Virus record (IMG/VR): IMGVR_UViG_3300032053_014513
Coordinates: 1 to 20,406 of that record
DNA length: 20,406 nucleotides
Strand: one strand, 5' to 3'
Origin: a virus
The notes below the pieces were generated by a model. That model worked only from the letters and a program-made list of their open reading frames with translations. It ran no database searches and was not told the DNA's origin. Within the stretch, counting starts at the first letter, position 1, and the number at the start of each line of letters is the position of its first letter. The translations under genes and the position numbers were made by a program. Positions 13,447 to 20,406 of this stretch are shown here, piece by piece.

Positions 13447-16107
13447 TTATTTCCTCATTTGTATTAATGAATAAACAGATGTTTTTACTAATTGTTTGTT
13501 TATAATTTGATAACCTTCTGATACGCAATCACAAACTGCCTTGACAGCATCAGTTGCTATTTTTTCATTACCCGCTACTATGCAATTAATTTCAGTCTTA
13601 TTGCCATTTTTTCTTGTAGATATTTCAGCTCCAAATAATTTATGTAATGATTTGCATAACATATTTACGTAATCATCTCCGGCGTCCTTTGCAATAACCA
13701 ATACATTTGACTTCGGTAAAAGCTTACGAGCTATCGCATTTTTAACCACATGATTTAACTGACTACCATTTGCAGAAGTCCATAACATGCGTTCAAAATT
13801 TTCAATTGAAGAATCTTCTTGTTTTTTTGGTTCTTCCGTTTTTTTAGCTATCATTTGCTTCCTTTCATCAGTAGACGTGTCAGTATATGGAGGCACTGTA
13901 AAAAAACTTGCAGGATCTTGTATTTGATTATTTTTCCATACTTGAAAATGTAAATGAGGAAATGTATGCATAGCGTTACCAGTTTTTCCTACATTGCCAA
14001 TTACCGTATTATTATCTACTTTATCGCCTTTATTAACATTAAATCCAGAAAGATGAGCATAATAAGTTCTAAATCCATTATCATGCTCAATATTAATTAC
14101 ATTGCCGCCTTTTGGATCTGTGCCAACATTTGTTACTATTCCTGGTAAAAATGGATAAATAGAAGTTCCTTCCGGCGCTCTCATATCTACTCCAAAATGT
14201 CCCTTGGATCCATTTGGACGAACAGAAATTGGATCAAACACACCAGAAGTGCGCCAATCTGATTTAATAGGAGACTGATAAGATCCGGTGGTAAAACCAG
14301 TGTTGCTATTATTTTTATAATCACTAAATTGAGCGCGCTCGTTTAATGCAACAGTTATGGCTGCCAGACCTTTGTTCATTTTATAAATATGATCATTTAT
14401 ATTTTCTTCTCTATTTTTACCAGTACCTTCGTAATATTTTGAATCATACATGGCAGTAGAAAAATCTTTTATAGATCTGTTTTCCGCAGCATCTAAAGTA
14501 AGATCTTTTCTTCTTTTGTTGACAAATATTTGCTTTATTAAATCCGCCGCTCCTGCTTCTGGAGTTGGATAAGATTTGTAACACCAATGATAAACCTTTT
14601 GCTTTCCACTTGGTGTAGGGCTGCTGTCCTGCTGAAGAAAACTTCCTGTTGGACATTTGCCATTAACAGGCTTTCCTTTATTTGGGCAATCTGCGCATTG
14701 AATTGCTCCCCAATTGTTCGAATTCTTACCCTCTCCTTTCCATCCAGTTCCATAAGTAGTTTCCATTAACGCAGTTGTTTGCGCCAATTGTATTTCTTGT
14801 AATGCTGGCTTGCGCCCCATTACTTTCTCAAATGCCCGCTCTAATATTTCTCTGGCCCATTTGTGTTGCCCATTGGGATCAACAGAAATCACAGGAGACG
14901 TTTTTATTTTATCAGTAGGGGCTTTTATCTTATCAGGATCCCACCAAGCTATTTTTTTAATAGCATTTATTCTAGCAGACATCTTTGGTCTATATTGCTC
15001 AACGCCAATGATGTCATATCCCTCACCAACAAAATGTTTAGTTAAAGCCTCAATCTTATCCGCTGTAGCATCAATAACCTCTTCTACATTGTGCTTCTTT
15101 TTTAATTCTTCTTTGACTTTAACAATATCTTTTTTAGAATTTTCATTTTGTGAATATTCTGGCACAATTAAAAACAATGCTTTTTTGCCCGATTTTGTTT
15201 TTGGAATAATACTTGGCGCCTCTCCACTATATTTTACATCCCAAATGCGAGGGGTTCTAAAAATTGATAATTCTGCTCTAGGACGTATTTGCGCCCCAAA
15301 ATCATTTAAAATTACCTCTGCTTTAAATGATAAATTTAATTCTGGTACATCAACATTCGAAGTCTCAACTATAATTCTAGTCAATCCTTCTGCTGGATCT
15401 AAAGGCGGAACTTTACTTTCTATTGCATATTTATTAGAAATAACTATCCCGTCACGAATGCCATTTATCAACGCATTAAATAAAGCATCAATTTTCCTTG
15501 AATCACCAAATACTTCAATTGGAAATTTAGCCTTTCTAAATTCATTAGCAAAATATCTTCTTAAATTAAACTCTTTTGATTTATCTGAAATAATAATTTT
15601 CGCACGTTTAAGATGGTCGAAATCCTGATAAGGTTTATTAATGTTATCACTTATTGGCATGTCATAACCAACAGGATGACGCTGTTTATACCCCTCTAGA
15701 ATTCCTGATATTTCTTCCTGCTTCTTTGATTCTTGTTCATGCTTTATTGACTTCGGTTGCTCATGAGGCACAACAGAGGCTTGTTCAGCCGATTCTTCCA
15801 TCTGGCCCAAGCGCTCTGATAAATGCTTAATCAATATACGAACTTCACTTAAATTTTGTTCATAAGTGCTGACATCAGCATTTTGAATAGCATCCTGAAC
15901 ATTCTGAGTTGCCGTATTTAAATCAGACAATAAACTACGAACATCGTCGAATTTATTTGTTAAATCATCGACTTTATCACGATACTCTGGACTAACAAGA
16001 CGCTTTAAAAAATTCGAAATATTTTGCACGAATCCGGCACTCTTGACAATATCATTATTATCAAGAGTTAGACTTGCATTTTTAAGTATTTCGATTTCAT
16101 TATACAT
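13447..16107 (-). CDS. Virion-associated peptidoglycan hydrolase: lysozyme-like plus M23 endopeptidase
   Basis: Domain order in 886 residues: N-terminal coiled coils (40-135); a structural alpha/beta region (160-300); an alpha/beta domain (308-373) shared with the neighbouring 951-residue protein; a lysozyme-like domain (about 415-592); an M23 (LytM-like) domain (about 620-740); and a C-terminal alpha/beta domain (770-880). In the lysozyme-like part, METTYGTG holds the likely catalytic Glu449, NNWGAIQ follows, and there are four Cys (471, 474, 485, 509). The M23 part is complete: H637/D641 (GHFGVD) and H720 as zinc ligands, with H685 (YYAHLSG) and H718 (HLH) as catalytic His. It would cut glycan strands and peptide cross-links to help DNA entry. 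The ATG lies inside the end of the previous gene (8-nt overlap), with AGGA 9 nt upstream. Location in the virion is inferred from the head/portal neighbours. Confidence 0.85.
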   Translation of the reverse strand: MYNEIEILKNASLTLDNNDIVKSAGFVQNISNFLKRLVSPEYRDKVDDLTNKFDDVRSLLSDLNTATQNVQDAIQNADVSTYEQNLSEVRILIKHLSERLGQMEESAEQASVVPHEQPKSIKHEQESKKQEEISGILEGYKQRHPVGYDMPISDNINKPYQDFDHLKRAKIIISDKSKEFNLRRYFANEFRKAKFPIEVFGDSRKIDALFNALINGIRDGIVISNKYAIESKVPPLDPAEGLTRIIVETSNVDVPELNLSFKAEVILNDFGAQIRPRAELSIFRTPRIWDVKYSGEAPSIIPKTKSGKKALFLIVPEYSQNENSKKDIVKVKEELKKKHNVEEVIDATADKIEALTKHFVGEGYDIIGVEQYRPKMSARINAIKKIAWWDPDKIKAPTDKIKTSPVISVDPNGQHKWAREILERAFEKVMGRKPALQEIQLAQTTALMETTYGTGWKGEGKNSNNWGAIQCADCPNKGKPVNGKCPTGSFLQQDSSPTPSGKQKVYHWCYKSYPTPEAGAADLIKQIFVNKRRKDLTLDAAENRSIKDFSTAMYDSKYYEGTGKNREENINDHIYKMNKGLAAITVALNERAQFSDYKNNSNTGFTTGSYQSPIKSDWRTSGVFDPISVRPNGSKGHFGVDMRAPEGTSIYPFLPGIVTNVGTDPKGGNVINIEHDNGFRTYYAHLSGFNVNKGDKVDNNTVIGNVGKTGNAMHTFPHLHFQVWKNNQIQDPASFFTVPPYTDTSTDERKQMIAKKTEEPKKQEDSSIENFERMLWTSANGSQLNHVVKNAIARKLLPKSNVLVIAKDAGDDYVNMLCKSLHKLFGAEISTRKNGNKTEINCIVAGNEKIATDAVKAVCDCVSEGYQIINKQLVKTSVYSLIQMRK

Positions 16108-18955
16108 TTACAATTTTCCTGGCCCGCATGAGTAACTTCATACTCATAACAGGATCAATTTCATCAATTTTCTCTGAATACGCAGCCATTATAGATGCCA
16201 TCAAATACTTGTCGCCTGTACTAGCAACCTTCTTCAACTCATTAAAGAATCTTTGATGAGTATATTTAATAGCTGCTTGCATTGGAGAAACGGCCACTTT
16301 TACCTCAGGTACATTTTCAGACAATTCTTTTATAATATCCTTCAAATAAGGCTCTAAAGCATTTTTTTCTTCGTCTGTCAATGGTATAGGATCTGCTTTA
16401 GTAAGAGCTTCTTTTGAAACATTAAATAATACGTTGCTCAAATAATTTAAACCAAGTTTTGATTGTGCTATTATATCTACTCCAGGCAAAGACTTTATTT
16501 TGCCTAAAAATTGTCCAGGTTCGGATTTTGACAAAATATTAATGATCTCTTTATGATTTGCCAAAGCCGTAGCCCAAACCTGCTTAATATTATCTAGTTG
16601 TTCTTCTGAAACAACGGGTGTGCTCTTTTCTTTTCCTTCTAATCCAACTTGAGAAGGTTTTGATTCAGGCTTAGTTTGTGTTTTTGATTCTTTATATTCA
16701 ACAAGTTCTACTTTATATCCAGCTTTTTCAAGAGCTTCCATTCTTTCCAAAGAATCATCATCTGAATATTGACCACCAAAAATCCAGCCATTTTCTTTCG
16801 CTTTATTCTTTGCACTTTCAATTTGAGCCGCTTGCTGAGCTTCGTTTGCATCAGGTCTTGTTATAAAAATAACTGCTGTTTTTTTACCTGGAGCAGCTTC
16901 TGGTTTAGTTTCCGCTTCTGGCTTAGTTTCCGCTGTTGGCTTTTCTGGTCTAACTCTAACCAACTTTCTCGCATGCACAGCGTAACCTTCAGATTCGAAA
17001 TCTTTTATAGCCTTATCAAATTCGTCTTCATATTCAATGCGTTTAACTTCTGTATTAAACTCTTCTTTCAATTTTTTAGCTTGAGCACTATAATCAACGC
17101 CTGGAGGAGCAAGCAATAATACTATTGATTTGCCTGGCGTTGCCGTAGGAGCGGTTGACTCTGGTATTGGTGCTTCTGATGGCGCAACTTTTTTTGGACG
17201 CCCTGGTCCACGTTTTGGAGCTTCCGCAGTTGGTTCAGCAACCTCTGTTGAAGGTGGCGCTTTTGATTCTTCTTTTTTACCTAGAAGAACGCTAACCGGA
17301 ATTACTCTTACTTCGTCATAATTTCTCTGAAAATTTTGTTTAAATCTTTCTACTTTTTCTTCCGGAGTTGGTTGCACAGTTACCGGTCTCCCATTAACTT
17401 TCATTGCAATTTGACGTAATTGTTCAGTTGGTAAATTTTTCAATTCAAAACCAGCAGGAAATGACATTAATATCATTGGCCTCTTAACACTATCATCAAA
17501 TTTTACAGCCTCCTCAGTAGATACCTCTGCTGGTTTCTCAGCAGGCTCGGTCTTAGCAGATTCTGATGCCTCAGGCGCACTTGGAGCCGCTACTTCTGGC
17601 GCATCAGGAATGAGCGCACTTGGAGCCGTCACTTCTGGCGCATTAGGAATGAGCGCACTTGGAGGAACACTTGGAGTTTTTCTTGGACGCCCTGGTCCAC
17701 GACGTTGCGACGTTTCTGTTGGGGACGCCGCCTGCTCTCGCACTAATTTTTTAAGAGCCTCTAATTTATCATCTGTTGGCCCAGGTAATATTTCAGTAGA
17801 TGGTGCGGAAGAAATTGGTGCAGCTTCTGGAGAACTTGGCGGAACCGAAGGCTTCTTACCCGGTGGACGACCGCGACGTTTTGGAACCTCTGCTGATGGA
17901 GCGGAAGGTACTTCTACTGATGGAGCGGAAGGTGCTTCTACTGACGGCACGGACGGCAATTCTGTAGGTTCTTCTTTTAATTTTTTCGCAACCTGCGCTA
18001 CTTGATCAAGTTCATCCCAATCGGTAATTTTATTTGGTGGACGACCTCTTAAAACTTCATCATCTTCTTCTGAAGAAACCTCTGGTTGTGGTTTAACTTC
18101 TGATTTAAATGGCTGTTCAACTGGTTCAGTCCGTGACTTAAAAGGCTCATCAACTTTTGCTTTTGGAGCCGTTCGTTCTGGTTCAGGCTTTACTTCCGGC
18201 TTTACTTCCGGCTTTGGTCGTGACTTGCGTACAGCGTCTACCAATGGTAGAATGTTTTTATCATATTTGATCTTAAATTCCGTCTGAAATTTATGATGCA
18301 TAGGAACTATTTTTTGTGCCTCATGAATCCAGTTGCCTAAATTTCCTTGAGCCCGAGCGTGGCCCATAGAATTTAAAACTCTCTTCAAACTTTCTACATA
18401 TCTAGAAGAATCTTTGATAAGAAGATCTAATGCTATTTTACGCGCTTGTGTCTGTTTCCAATACATCTTCTCTAAAAAGCCACCAGAAATTCCGCTAATA
18501 GCATCACCTATTAGTCCGGCTTCTATTTCCATAGCAGCAGTTGAGGTAAAACCGCCACTTTCGGCAGGTGGCGCAGTAAAATAATCATCGTCATGATCTG
18601 CTTCTGTTGATTGACCAAATTGTTCTGCCAAATGTTCTGACTTCAAATCAACAACTTGTTTAGCCAACTGAAGCATTCTATGAGAGCCTAAATTAATTTG
18701 GCCAATCCAGTGAGCAACATCAATATACCTTTTCTGCTTATATGCAGCCCTGGCATTATTAATATAATCATCAAATCCTGCTGCTACTGCGCGCATATTT
18801 TCATCAGCGTCACGCAATACATCCATGTGCCCACGATATTTATCCCAGAAATGTTCTAGGATTTTTCTCTTTGCGCCAGATAAAGGACTTGATAACCAAT
18901 GTTTTATACCATAGGCTTGTGCTATGGTTATAAGTTGCTGCTCGTTTAAAGACAT
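16100..18955 (-). CDS. Large portal-adjacent protein with AT-hook-like motifs and repeated alpha/beta domains
   Basis: A helical N-terminal region (1-245) is followed by a Pro/Glu/Lys/Ala/Ser-rich linker (246-490). Four AT-hook-like motifs are seen: LRGRPP (302-307), KRRGRPPGKK (359-368), RRGPGRPRK (418-426) and KRGPGRPKK (581-589). Three related small alpha/beta domains lie at about 491-560, 609-668 and 691-755. Each has a hydrophobic first strand (MILMSFPAG, IVLLLAPPG, AVIFITRPD) and a later helix running into a strand with GY.V or similar. The C-terminus (780-951) is helical. AGGAG at 18962-18966, 6 nt before the ATG, supports the start. AT-hooks bind the minor groove of AT-rich DNA, which would suit a protein that touches packaged DNA. 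That role is inferred, and no named family was recognised. Confidence 0.8.
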   Translation of the reverse strand: MSLNEQQLITIAQAYGIKHWLSSPLSGAKRKILEHFWDKYRGHMDVLRDADENMRAVAAGFDDYINNARAAYKQKRYIDVAHWIGQINLGSHRMLQLAKQVVDLKSEHLAEQFGQSTEADHDDDYFTAPPAESGGFTSTAAMEIEAGLIGDAISGISGGFLEKMYWKQTQARKIALDLLIKDSSRYVESLKRVLNSMGHARAQGNLGNWIHEAQKIVPMHHKFQTEFKIKYDKNILPLVDAVRKSRPKPEVKPEVKPEPERTAPKAKVDEPFKSRTEPVEQPFKSEVKPQPEVSSEEDDEVLRGRPPNKITDWDELDQVAQVAKKLKEEPTELPSVPSVEAPSAPSVEVPSAPSAEVPKRRGRPPGKKPSVPPSSPEAAPISSAPSTEILPGPTDDKLEALKKLVREQAASPTETSQRRGPGRPRKTPSVPPSALIPNAPEVTAPSALIPDAPEVAAPSAPEASESAKTEPAEKPAEVSTEEAVKFDDSVKRPMILMSFPAGFELKNLPTEQLRQIAMKVNGRPVTVQPTPEEKVERFKQNFQRNYDEVRVIPVSVLLGKKEESKAPPSTEVAEPTAEAPKRGPGRPKKVAPSEAPIPESTAPTATPGKSIVLLLAPPGVDYSAQAKKLKEEFNTEVKRIEYEDEFDKAIKDFESEGYAVHARKLVRVRPEKPTAETKPEAETKPEAAPGKKTAVIFITRPDANEAQQAAQIESAKNKAKENGWIFGGQYSDDDSLERMEALEKAGYKVELVEYKESKTQTKPESKPSQVGLEGKEKSTPVVSEEQLDNIKQVWATALANHKEIINILSKSEPGQFLGKIKSLPGVDIIAQSKLGLNYLSNVLFNVSKEALTKADPIPLTDEEKNALEPYLKDIIKELSENVPEVKVAVSPMQAAIKYTHQRFFNELKKVASTGDKYLMASIMAAYSEKIDEIDPVMSMKLLMRARKIVNV
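17575..17664 (-). repeat. 39-bp tandem repeat encoding a Pro/Ala-rich 13-residue unit
   Basis: Two near-identical 39-bp units (17575-17613 and 17614-17652, differing at only a few bases) plus the first 12 bases of a third lie inside the 951-residue gene. They encode SALIPNAPEVTAP-type units. A further 24-bp repeat array (SVEVPSAP-type) lies at about 17888-17960. Both are in-frame expansions of the disordered linker between AT-hooks. Confidence 0.8.
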
Positions 18956-18961
18956 GAAGTT

Positions 18962-18966
18962 CTCCT
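18962..18966 (-). promoter_or_regulatory. Strong ribosome binding site for the 951-residue protein
   Basis: AGGAG on the minus strand with 6 nt to the ATG at 18955. It is one of the strongest in the window and follows a 117-nt AT-rich gap, the longest between any two genes here. Confidence 0.75.
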
Positions 18967-19007
18967 ACTAAAAGGCGTAAATAATAATAGAGCTTTGTAA
19001 TATCAAG

Positions 19008-19079
19008 TGATTATCTTCATGAATGCAAGATTATACTTTGATTATCTTTATCAATGCGAAATTATTATTTGATTATTTT
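19008..19079. repeat. 31-bp imperfect tandem repeat in the portal/951-residue intergenic gap
   Basis: Unit A (19008-19038) and unit B (19039-19069) match at 25 of 31 positions. A third partial unit, TGATTATTTT, starts at 19070 and covers the portal stop codon. The units begin TGATTATCTT. No stem followed by a T run is seen, so it is not a terminator. It could hold a binding site or a promoter, or be a relic of local duplication. Confidence 0.6.
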
Positions 19080-20406
19080 AAGCCGCCAGGTGGTCCTCCC
19101 ATACCTCCTGGCATTGGCATAGGTGGTGGCGGACCTCCTCCTGGTGGGCCGCCTAAGCCCAAACCTCCGCCCATGCCTCCGCCCATACCTCCTCCCATGC
19201 CTCCCATGCCTCCTCCCATGCCTCCTCCCATGCCTCCGGCTGCGTCATATGCTGATTCGCCAGGCAATGGAGTTTCGGTAACTTCTTGAATCTCATCTTC
19301 ATCGCCAAGAGCACGAAGATCATTAAGAGGCATTCTTGACAAAGCCTCCATTTCTTTCATTTGAATCATATTCTTAATATTTTCTTTACGAATCTTTCTG
19401 ACCTCATCGTCATATTCAAGGCCTAAAGATTTGTATAACGTTTGCAAAGAAACCTTGGCCGGTTGAGCAGATACTAATTGAGTGAGGTTACCAATGTAAT
19501 CGCCCATATCAAATAATGACATGTGATTCCATTCTACTTCGGGTACAATCAAAACCTTTTCGCCATCTACATATTCATAAAAATCATTAGCTTTTGAAAT
19601 TGGAGCAAATATTTTTCTGCGTAACCAACTTGATAACATGTTCCTAAATTGCATATACCGCTGACGTAAAACATCAAGTGCCACGCTGCCGTTTGCATAA
19701 GAAGTGTCAGCTCCACCATCCATTAATACTTGAGGCACTACAAGACCGATATACATTTCCTTTATAAGCTGAGTAATATCTCCGGAAATATCATATATTC
19801 CTTGACCATGCCCTACACGCTCAACTGTTACGGCCTCATGAGTGAAGACTTTAAAGTCTTTGTCATATTGAGCCGAATTTTGTTGAATTGTTATTTTCCC
19901 ATTTCTTCTAGTTACAAACAATCCAGTAGGAACAGTAAAACACCAAACTTTGCCATTATATTTTTCTTTTTTCAATAACTCGTGTTTTTCTTTTGTTATA
20001 CTGTTTCTTGATGTTTTATATACCAATGGAAATTCTCCATTACCAGAACTTGACCATAATAAAGTATAAAGCGGCAATCTTCTTCCATCAATATATTTAT
20101 CATCATCACGTACAAACATTGTTGGAACATAACCACATTTATATACTATTTCATAAACATCTTCTGCTAATTGTTTTGATGTTGTATAATATGCAAATCT
20201 GTTTGATTCTTTTTTAGGATTATCATAAACAGATCCGTCACCTCTTACTAAAGCATCTAAAAATATAGTCAACAATCTTGGGCTCAAATCCATTATCCAT
20301 CGTGGAACTTGTTTATATTCTGCTTTAACATTTCCATTAATATCGCCAATACATTCTTTAAAATGATTATATAATTTTTTTCCAGAAAATATTATTGACC
20401 AACAAT
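19073..20406 (-). CDS. Portal protein, C-terminal part, interrupted by an intein (5' end outside window)
   Basis: The frame is open to the window edge, so an in-frame ATG at 20293 is internal, not a start. From Ser at 19876 onward the sequence is portal-like: VTVERVGHGQGIYDISGD, LIKEMYIGLVVPQ, GSVALDVLRQRYMQFRNM, WLRRKIFAPI, YVDGEKVLIVPEVEWN and SLQTLYKSLGLEYDDE. Portal proteins form the dodecameric ring at the capsid vertex through which DNA is packaged and ejected. The C-extein is 267 residues and ends in an unusual Gly/Met- then Gly/Pro-rich tail. The first part of the visible frame is intein and must be spliced out for a functional portal. The terminase would be expected just upstream, outside the window. 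Confidence 0.85.
   Translation of the reverse strand, partial: CWSIIFSGKKLYNHFKECIGDINGNVKAEYKQVPRWIMDLSPRLLTIFLDALVRGDGSVYDNPKKESNRFAYYTTSKQLAEDVYEIVYKCGYVPTMFVRDDDKYIDGRRLPLYTLLWSSSGNGEFPLVYKTSRNSITKEKHELLKKEKYNGKVWCFTVPTGLFVTRRNGKITIQQNSAQYDKDFKVFTHEAVTVERVGHGQGIYDISGDITQLIKEMYIGLVVPQVLMDGGADTSYANGSVALDVLRQRYMQFRNMLSSWLRRKIFAPISKANDFYEYVDGEKVLIVPEVEWNHMSLFDMGDYIGNLTQLVSAQPAKVSLQTLYKSLGLEYDDEVRKIRKENIKNMIQMKEMEALSRMPLNDLRALGDEDEIQEVTETPLPGESAYDAAGGMGGGMGGGMGGMGGGMGGGMGGGLGLGGPPGGGPPPPMPMPGGMGGPPGGLK
19164..19238 (-). repeat. Gly/Met-rich short tandem repeat near the portal C-terminus
   Basis: The DNA is a run of 9- and 12-bp units of the type GGAGGCATG on the coding strand, encoding GGM and GGGM units. 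A Gly/Pro-rich end (GGPPGGGPPPPMPMP) follows. It is low-complexity and prone to slippage, and probably a flexible, exposed tail. Confidence 0.85.
19877..20406 (-). mobile_element. Intein with LAGLIDADG endonuclease region, C-terminal part, in the portal gene
   Basis: The visible 176 codons read into VPRWIMDLSPRLLTIFLD and ALVRGDGSVYDN, an endonuclease LAGLIDADG helix. A basic, Tyr-rich region follows, then the C-terminal splicing blocks: KVWCFTVPTGLFVTRRNGK (block F) and ITIQQN (block G), ending in Asn directly before Ser at 19876. Asn cyclisation and a +1 Ser are required for splicing. The residue before the Asn is Gln rather than the usual His, and block F carries a Cys where Asp is common. 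The N-terminal splice blocks and a possible second LAGLIDADG helix are outside the window, so the class cannot be fixed. Confidence 0.85.

Noticed and set aside
14810-15628. A 272-codon plus-strand open frame
   Set aside because: It lies fully antisense to the 886-residue hydrolase gene, which has clear domains. Its translation is hydrophobic low-complexity, as expected from an antisense frame of AT-rich coding DNA.
20291-20293. ATG as the start of a 406-residue protein
   Set aside because: The frame continues upstream to the window edge with intein endonuclease sequence, so this Met is internal.
1-20406. tRNA genes, CRISPR arrays, insertion sequences, an attachment site or a replication origin
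   Set aside because: Reading both strands, no cloverleaf, regularly spaced repeat-spacer array, transposase or integrase was found. Nearly all of the window is occupied by minus-strand coding sequence.

Overview
This window looks like part of the genome of a tailed double-stranded DNA bacteriophage, carrying most of its head and portal gene cluster. The lineage appears uncultured, and the host cannot be named from the sequence. Every supported gene lies on the minus strand, so the biological order runs from high to low coordinates. The genes are packed with stop/start overlaps or gaps of a few bases. Anchors are a portal-protein C-terminus, a capsid maturation protease fused to a large scaffold-like protein, and a virion-type peptidoglycan hydrolase. 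The base composition is AT-rich by eye, and most in-frame starts have GGAG/AGGA-type ribosome binding sites.

Layout in transcription order. (1) 20406-19073: the 3' part of the portal gene, interrupted by an intein with a LAGLIDADG endonuclease region; the intein ends at an Asn/Ser junction at 19877/19876. (2) 18955-16100: a 951-residue protein with four AT-hook-like motifs in a Pro/Ala-rich linker and three copies of a small alpha/beta domain. (3) 16107-13447: an 886-residue protein with a fourth copy of that domain, a lysozyme-like domain and a complete M23 endopeptidase domain. (4) 13445-12375: three small proteins, one possibly Sm/Hfq-like. (5) 12375-11419: a tyrosine/dual-specificity-type phosphatase. 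(6) 11388-10536: two small helical proteins. (7) 10536-6808: the 1242-residue protease-scaffold. (8) 6749-4128: three proteins that share a short helical module. A hairpin terminator follows at about 4071-4105.

Below the terminator are a free-standing LAGLIDADG endonuclease (4051-3218), a conserved-looking beta-rich virion protein (3201-2506), an HNH endonuclease with three zinc-binding repeats (2483-1602), a 98-residue protein (1565-1269), and a truncated gene with the helical module and a hydrophobic segment (1266 to the window edge). No major capsid protein could be recognised. Two endonuclease genes bracket the 3201-2506 gene, close to where a capsid gene would be expected.

The parts that look least described are: a roughly 30-residue helical module (pattern LA..L...G....A..ll..L) recurring in five or six virion-cluster proteins; an alpha/beta domain shared by the two proteins after the portal; an AT-hook protein beside the portal; and a phosphatase inside the head operon. 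Together they suggest a set of co-packaged or co-assembled internal head proteins organised around the scaffold and protease. That reading is inference.
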